Source: Hevea brasiliensis
Taxonomy: Eukaryota; Streptophyta; Magnoliopsida; Malpighiales; Euphorbiaceae
Length of the DNA: 64,000 nt
Direction: 5' to 3'
NCBI RefSeq assembly: GCF_030052815.1
Contig: NC_079495.1
Span: 53,484,773-53,548,772, forward strand
The notes beneath the pieces were generated by a model. It had not been told where the DNA came from. It searched no databases and saw nothing but the letters and a program-made list of their open reading frames with translations. Numbering within the stretch: position 1 is the first letter of the stretch; the number at the start of each line of letters is the position of its first letter. Positions 59,012 through 64,000 of this stretch are shown piece by piece. The position numbers and the translations under genes were made by a program.

Positions 59012-59869
59012 ATTAAAAATGATGCTTATCCTTTTACAGACCTTATTTTGGTGATGCCTGCAGGAAAGACTTGTTAGCAGGATAAATTCAGGTAGTCTTG
59101 AATTATACTGTTGGCTGAGTGACACCTACACATTTATCAAAGTAGGAAAGTGTGTAGGTTTTCTTAACAGTATGATTCAAGATTACCCTTAAAAATAAGA
59201 ACAAAATAAACACAAGCGGAATAGGGTAAGAGTAAGTATGCCCCTTTTGTCCTAAAATAAGGAGAGTCCTAGTATCGGCTAGGTGCTACCTAATTGGATA
59301 GTTCTATCTTATAAGGTAGCTTGCTATGGCTTCCAGCTATCGTGATAGTTTAGCTCAAGGTCTAATTTTCTAAAAGCCATAGGTTCCCAAATTGCCCCTA
59401 CTGTAAACAGTAGAGCCCCATTCTATCCCCCATGATACTGTCGGGAAAGTTCCACGGGTATCACAGTAGATAGAACGAGTTTCAATCTGAGCAGAAGCCT
59501 TCACGGATACTAACGGGGTAAAACCCACGGGTACCGCTACATGACCCCCTCCTACTTTCCTAAAAGGGTAAGAAAGCCCGGGTATAGGGCTGAAGTGTGT
59601 GAGGACATTATGTGAGTGTTCAGTGTGTGAAGGGACACCTTCACCTCTTCCCAATACAGGGGGATTTTTATTTTTCCTTTTTAGACGGAGAATGCTGTAG
59701 GATATAAAACAAAAATAAACAAAGCGGTTAGAGGAAATAACAAACATTAATAGATTAAGGTTTTCGAATTTCTCAAATTGTACCTATCTAAATATAATTA
59801 TAGTTTATAGGAACATAAAATTAAATCTGCTTTTGGACCTCTGGGCCGGGGTTGAAGAAAAGTCCCCGA
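59012..59869 (-). other. Leader between PBS and ORF1, Ogre-type element
   Basis: 858 bp between primer site and ORF1 start. A 125-codon open frame on the minus strand (59370-59747) has no recognisable motif and lies in what should be 5' leader, so I do not call it a gene. Packaging signals are expected here but none can be named from sequence alone. Confidence 0.6.
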
Positions 59870-59889
59870 CTCCCCAGTGGAGTCGCCAA
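59870..59889 (-). other. Primer-binding site of the Ogre-type element
   Basis: The minus strand reads TTGGCGACTCCACTGGGGAG two bases after the LTR end ...TTGCGACA. This resembles the tRNA-Arg-type sites reported for Ogre elements and differs from the tRNA-Met sites of the other elements here. The exact tRNA is inferred. Confidence 0.75.
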
Positions 59890-60315
59890 GCTGTCGCAAG
59901 GTGTCTTGTGGTCGCCTGGATGAACCCTCACTGAAGTGGGAAAGAGTGAGGAGTCGCCACTTTAATTTTGAGGGAAAATAAAGAAAACCATTTGCGAAAA
60001 TAAATTAAGATGAAACCACTTCAAAAACAGAGACTCTAGGTTCGGGGTCCGTAAACGGGTGGGGAAGGTGTTAGGCACCCCACCTCGTCCCTCAATGAAG
60101 GTAAGCAGATTTAACTTCAAGGTCTTTATAAACTAGAATTGATAGTTAGGAGGTTTGAACGGAGATGTTAATCCTCTTGGTAAAAGGGAATATTTGATTT
60201 TTCACCAATTCGGGTTACCCAGATACATAAATAAATGAGGCGACCCTTAGTGAGTTACTGTTGCGTATCAGTTTTGTTTAAGGGGTTATTTTGCATATTT
60301 GTTAAAATTTGATTT

Positions 60316-60960
60316 GAGAATCGGATAAGAACTCTCCTCCGATCTCTTTTAGATTAAAATTTCGATTGGAGATCGGATAAGAACTCTCCTCCGATCTCTT
60401 TTAGGTTAAAATTAGAATTTTTTGGATTGAGAATCGGATAAGAACTCTCCTCCAATCTCTTTTAAATATTTATTAAAATTATGGATTGAGGATCGGATAA
60501 GAACTCTCCTCTGATCTCTTTTAAATATTTATTAAAATTTTGGATTGAGAATCGGATAAGAACTCTCCTCCGATCTCTTTTAAATGTTTGCTAAAAATTT
60601 TGGATTGAGAATCGGATAAGAACTCTCCTCCGATCTCTTTTAAATAACTGTTAAAATTTTGGTTGAGAATCGGATAAGAACTCTCCTCCGATCTCTTTTA
60701 AATATTTGTTAAAATTTTGGTTGAGAATTGGATAAGAACTCTCCTCCGATCTCTTTTAAATATTTGTTAAAATTTTTGTTGAGAATTGGATAAGAACTCT
60801 CCTCCGACCTCTTTTAAATAACTGTTAAAATTTTGGTTGAGAATCGGATAAGAACTCTCCTCCGATCTCTTTTAAATATTTGTTAAAATTTTGGTTGAGA
60901 ATCGGATAAGAACTCTCCTCCGATCTCTTTTATTTTAATGGGAGTCGGATAAGGACTTTT
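60316..60960 (-). repeat. Hairpin minisatellite in the Ogre-type 5' LTR
   Basis: Eleven units plus one degenerate unit of the same hairpin repeat as at 48083-48800. One unit fewer than the other LTR shows that copy number changed after insertion. Confidence 0.93.
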
Positions 60961-61957
60961 CCGACCTCTCGAAATTTGATTACAACTACACATCACAAGA
61001 GCCTAAGACTAAGGGTTCTGGCATTCAAAGATGTCGGGGATCGGAATAAGGCTTCTTTTAACTCATTGGTACCTCGTGACTAGACAGGGGATACAAGACA
61101 GAATTTTACCAACCTCTTATGTGGTCGCCTTACCATTACCTTTTGATACTCGATCTATTCCATTTATTTATCTGAGATTTGGTTTTATTTCGCCTTATGA
61201 CGTCTTACCCAATTGTCTTCTGTGTTAGTCTGGTTATTCAACTTTACTATTTTCCTGACTTATTATTCAGACCTTTTATTATTTTAAAGAAATTCTTAAG
61301 ATACAGTTACCTACATTTTATCCAACTACTTATATGCTACTCGGGACTAGAACACTTGCATTTAGAAGTAACAAAGATTAACAAAAAGAATGGACTGATT
61401 AACAAAGAAGTAAACTCGAGAATAACCTTCTTCGCGTTTGTTAACGCAATATAAACTTGGTGAAAATTACAAACATAAAAAATACAAAGGAAATACGTAA
61501 AATAAGAATGAGCACTTGATAAAGCAGCGATATGAGCACTTAACTGTAGGGAGCCGAATCTACTGAACTAACTACAGAATCACAAAACGTAATAGGACTG
61601 CGGGCTGATAGCCTGAGGACTAAGGTTCGCCTTGAAATGAAGGATACTTTACTAAAATGCAGTCAGGTCAAAATAATAACCGAGTTTGAATGAAGTTGAG
61701 CTTGGACAACAGGAGTGGAAATAAAGATAACAAAGACAGAAAGTGGGAGTGTCACAGGATAATGAACGAACTGAAAATGGAGAGTTTCAGTATTCAAAAA
61801 TCCCTTTGCAAGAAAATACTTCAGAAAACTTGTTTCAAAAGTTTTTCTTATGAAAGCTCAAAAATAGCAGAGTAACGAACTGAATTAAGTTTCAGAGTCC
61901 TTCCGCTATAGTCACTACCCTTTTTTCGTCCTCCTCCTTGAACAGTTTTCATGCAGG

Positions 61958-61965
61958 TATTTATA
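61958..61965 (-). promoter_or_regulatory. TATA box, Ogre-type 5' LTR
   Basis: The minus strand reads CCTATAAATACC, a plant TATA consensus. Its expected start site, about 30 bp on, falls near 61930, where the match to the 3' LTR begins. Confidence 0.65.
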
Positions 61966-62593
61966 GGAACCGGGTGCTCCCCATGAAGGGTCAGGATTTA
62001 TTTTGAGGGAGATGGAGGGTTAGGATTTTAAAGGACATGATCTGAGGCTCAGGAATTAAAGAGAATCATAACGACCGGCTGAGATCCCTTTCAGAATATT
62101 TGTCCTTTTTCTCTTCTAATCTGACGGTCTAAAATTTTCTTGTCAAGGGCGATCCGAGGGCTGGGAGTGAAAGGCGCTGGTCTTGTCGTCTTCTTCTTTG
62201 ATCCAAGGGCTCCGGGCTCGTCCTTACAAGTTAGATCAACGGTGGAGATTGGGATGTACAGCACTGTCATGACATACTCTGGCACATGTCAGTAATGCGG
62301 GCGATTTTGGAGTGTGCGGTGGAGATTTCGTTTGCGACGCTTTAACTACCTCGGCTCTGATTATGACGACAGTTAGCGAGAGTTGTCTTATTCCCTTTGT
62401 TTTCCAACCTTCCCTCTCTTCTGGTCTTTCTAACATGATCCTTTTCCGATCTCTCATGCCGGGCTCTGCTCTTCCGACCTCTCCAACTCCGATCTTCTCC
62501 TTCATCTGGTCCGGTTCAGTCAAAGCATCTATTCCTTCGATTTTCGAGGCATCTGCTTCGTTTTATGCTCGCAATAAATGCTCGGATTTTCCC

Positions 62594-62603
62594 TATATAT
62601 ATA
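62594..62603 (+). promoter_or_regulatory. TATA box upstream of the 140-codon ORF
   Basis: CCCTATATATATACC on the plus strand stands 88 bp before the ATG at 62691, preceded by GCAATAAATGCTCGG. A similar GCATTAAATGCTCAG precedes the TATA box at 63529. Confidence 0.55.
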
Positions 62604-62690
62604 CCTTCAACCAGGAAGCCCCCCGCATTTGATTTTCTCCTCTTCCTTCTCACATTTCCTGTTCTAACTGCTCCGGCAGTAGTCCCGGCC

Positions 62691-63113
62691 ATGATAGTGG
62701 CTTTTGATCTTTTTTCGATTGTTCTTTTTATTCCCCGACTGAAAATTTATAATCTCGGTGATTGGGAAATTATGATAGCCTCATTCGATGATAGTGAGAG
62801 AACCGGACTAACTTACCGACCTGGATCGAGGACTTCGATCATGTCGATCTCGAATCGTTTCACCGATATAATCAGTGAACTGACTTCGGGTGAGAAGACT
62901 GCTAATATTCCCCCTAACATTGGTGACTGTGCCTTGAAGTTCATTTGGCTTCTCACCACATTGGGTGTCCCAACAGCGGCTCGGTTCCGAGCAATAACAT
63001 CGATGACGGCCTCTCTCATCTTCATGAGAGTCATAATCCCCCCATCTGAGCTGTACATCTGTCTGGTGTCAATGGCTGGCCTAACACATCTTTTGATTCA
63101 GCCAGGAGACTAG
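62691..63113 (+). CDS. Unidentified 140-residue ORF between TATA box and poly(A) signal
   Basis: ATG at 62691, TAG at 63111-63113. I do not recognise the product. The N-terminal 15 residues are hydrophobic (MIVAFDLFSIVLFI). Then come LGDWEIMIASFDDSERTG, NRFTDIISELTSGEKTANIP, DCALKFIWLLTTLGVPTAAR and VIIPPSELYICLVSMAGL. A TATA box lies 88 bp upstream, three hairpin repeats and AATAAA follow, so the layout is that of a short transcription unit. The antisense frame (62813-63058) is also open, so the coding strand is not certain, and the ORF may be part of the LTR or a neighbouring transposon rather than a host gene. Confidence 0.4.
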   Translation: MIVAFDLFSIVLFIPRLKIYNLGDWEIMIASFDDSERTGLTYRPGSRTSIMSISNRFTDIISELTSGEKTANIPPNIGDCALKFIWLLTTLGVPTAARFRAITSMTASLIFMRVIIPPSELYICLVSMAGLTHLLIQPGD

Positions 63114-63151
63114 GCTTTGACATAGGTCTTTATTAGATGGGATGTACTGTC

Positions 63152-63290
63152 GATCTCTAGAGATCGCCCAAATGATGTAATTTGACTTTCAATGTAATAT
63201 GATCTCTAGAGATTGCCCAAATGATGTAATCCGACCTTTAATGTAACCCGATCTCTGGAGATCGCCCAAATGATGTAATTTGACCTTTTT
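63152..63290 (+). repeat. Three tandem repeats with an inverted repeat
   Basis: Three units of about 49 bp with GATCTCTAGAGATC (a perfect palindrome in the first unit), GCCCAAATGATGTAAT and TGACCTTT-like ends. They lie directly before a possible poly(A) signal. Confidence 0.9.
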
Positions 63291-63293
63291 GTA

Positions 63294-63299
63294 AATAAA
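63294..63299 (+). promoter_or_regulatory. Possible poly(A) signal
   Basis: AATAAA within TTTGTAAATAAAATTTACTT, about 180 bp after the stop of the 140-codon ORF, followed by T-rich sequence. Confidence 0.45.
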
Positions 63300-63528
63300 A
63301 TTTACTTTGTCAATTATCATTTTTATTATTATTGCATTGATTATTTTCTGATCTCTGATGTGTTTATCCGATCCGGTTCCTAACTGAACAACCCTTAACC
63401 GATCTGCCTTAATTCACCGATCTGTAACTAGCCGACCTCTTTTATTATGGAATTTCTGGAATATTCATGAAACGTGTCAGAACCGATGCACCGCCTGGAA
63501 CACTGTGAGCATTAAATGCTCAGACAGG
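63300..63528 (+). other. Intergenic stretch before the second TATA box
   Basis: No coding frame. It contains repeated short words CCGATCTG, CCGATCCGG and GCCGACCTC, which resemble the words of the Ogre LTR minisatellite, and ends in GCATTAAATGCTC before the TATA box. Confidence 0.5.
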
Positions 63529-63536
63529 TATAAATA
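63529..63536 (+). promoter_or_regulatory. TATA box before the last ORF
   Basis: GGTATAAATAGGGG is a strong plant TATA consensus on the plus strand, 156 bp before the ATG at 63692. The start site is expected near 63560. Confidence 0.65.
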
Positions 63537-63691
63537 GGGGATGGGTCAGCCAGTTGCTCTCTTATGTCATTTTCAGCATCTCGCGAGCGATTCCAAAATT
63601 CTCTTGATTTCTCAAGTTCTTCCGACACCGATCAAGCTCCGGTGAGGGTTTTGATCCTTCTTTTAGTTTAAATTCTCTATTTCCTTTGAAA

Positions 63692-64000
63692 ATGAGTGGC
63701 GCCGAGGGCTAGGGAGTGGCAAGCCCCCCTTCCGTTCAGATCTCGTGGTCGTCTGATGAAGTGGAGGTGGTTGGACCAAGTGTGCGACCTGAACCTCCTA
63801 GGGCCTCTGTTCCAGCTCGGGGGCAAGGAGCACCATCAAGGCATGTACATTCTTCAGGGAGAGAAAATCTTCCCATGGACGAACTGCCATCAATCCTTCA
63901 AGAAACCGACCTGCAGTCGTTTAGCCAAGAGTATAACATTCGGCCTGATTCATACGAGCTGATTAAGTGTCACGGCGATCTTCGTGCCGATCACTTCTTC
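63692..64000 (+). pseudogene. Start of a transposon-like ORF, incomplete at the window end
   Basis: ATG at 63692 (MSGAEG) is followed by TAG at 63710-63712 and then an open frame to the end of the window: ASPPSVQISWSSDEVEVV, a Pro/Arg-rich stretch, then NLPMDELPSILQETDLQSF and SQEYNIRPDSYELIKCHGD. The last part resembles the N-terminal region of plant proteins annotated as putative gypsy-type transposon or plant mobile-domain proteins; this is from memory of the family style and uncertain. GTGAGGGTT at 63642 could be a splice donor. Either the TAG is a break or translation starts later. Confidence 0.4.

Larger units (their letters stand above)
47659..62590 (-). mobile_element. Ogre/Tat-type Ty3/gypsy retrotransposon
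   Basis: Minus-strand order: 5' LTR, PBS of the TTGGCGACTCC type, leader, ORF1, Gag, protease with G-patch, RT, RNase H, second RNase H, integrase, a 25-nt A tract, and a 3' LTR lacking U3. An ORF before gag, the second archaeal-type RNase H and the arrangement PR-RT-RH-aRH-INT mark the Tat lineage, and the ORF1 wording points to Ogre-like members. The left end bears GAGTG as a possible target duplication; the right end is not resolved, so 62590 is only an estimate. Confidence 0.85.
59892..62590 (-). repeat. 5' LTR of the Ogre-type element (right end unresolved)
   Basis: 59892-61933 matches the 3' copy (47659-49758). Beyond it the U3 part shows a minus-strand TATA box (61958-61965) and about 600 bp with phrases such as GATCAACGGTGGAGATTGGG. 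The TG start of U3 was not found, so the right border is a guess. The copy holds 11 minisatellite units against 12 in the other LTR. Confidence 0.75.

Noticed and set aside
59370..59747. 125-codon ORF in the leader of the Ogre-type element
   Set aside because: No recognisable motif, low-complexity start, and it lies in the expected untranslated leader; it could still be tested in relatives.

Overview
This window is plant nuclear DNA made almost entirely of nested LTR retrotransposons. I found no host protein-coding gene, tRNA gene or functional rRNA gene. Ty3/gypsy elements have tRNA-Met primer sites and Tekay-type Gag-Pol ending in a chromodomain-like tail; there is one Ty1/copia element and one Ogre/Tat-type element with a second (archaeal-type) RNase H. 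This points to a flowering plant, most likely a eudicot. A Euphorbiaceae source (rubber tree or cassava relatives) is only a weak guess.

Layout. 1-3529: the end of a 5' LTR (family B), its primer site and a decayed interior with gag and protease remnants. 3530-3924: a minus-strand LTR scrap. 3925-16330: a family-B LTR (3925-4177 and 12250-16218) followed by a primer site and about 100 bp of interior. It is split by minus-strand element A (4178-11903) and a short LTR with a 5S-rRNA-like stretch (to 12249). 16331-39706: minus-strand element D, split twice. A solo LTR of family E (20280-23969, TSD TTGTT) lies inside an integrase intron, and an almost complete plus-strand element, here called Tek-1 (25213-36245, TSD CTTCA), lies in the reverse-transcriptase region. 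39707-47658: a minus-strand Ty1/copia element carrying a solo family-B LTR (40430-44464, TSD GGATT) and cut by the next element. 47659 to about 62590: a minus-strand Ogre/Tat-type element with ORF1, Gag, protease plus G-patch, RT, two RNases H and integrase. From about 62590: two plus-strand TATA-headed units, one with a 140-codon ORF that I do not recognise and one with the start of a transposon-like ORF that leaves the window.

How the parts work together. Each element originally coded for Gag (particle), protease, RT/RNase H (cDNA synthesis primed at the PBS and polypurine tract) and integrase. Every copy is now broken by stops, frameshifts or lost catalytic residues. Many stop codons can be explained by single C-to-T or G-to-A changes, as expected for long-methylated DNA. 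Tek-1 is the youngest and best preserved.

The most interesting signals are: a 74-75-nt GT-AG intron at the same site of the integrase gene in all three Tekay copies; a double hairpin in the LTRs of four families that keeps its pairing while its sequence changes; a hairpin-bearing minisatellite in the Ogre-type LTR; an Ogre-type 3' LTR that lacks U3 and starts after a 25-nt A tract; and the unidentified ORF unit at 62594-63299. Coordinates and alignments were read by eye, so boundaries without a TG...CA end or TSD are approximate.
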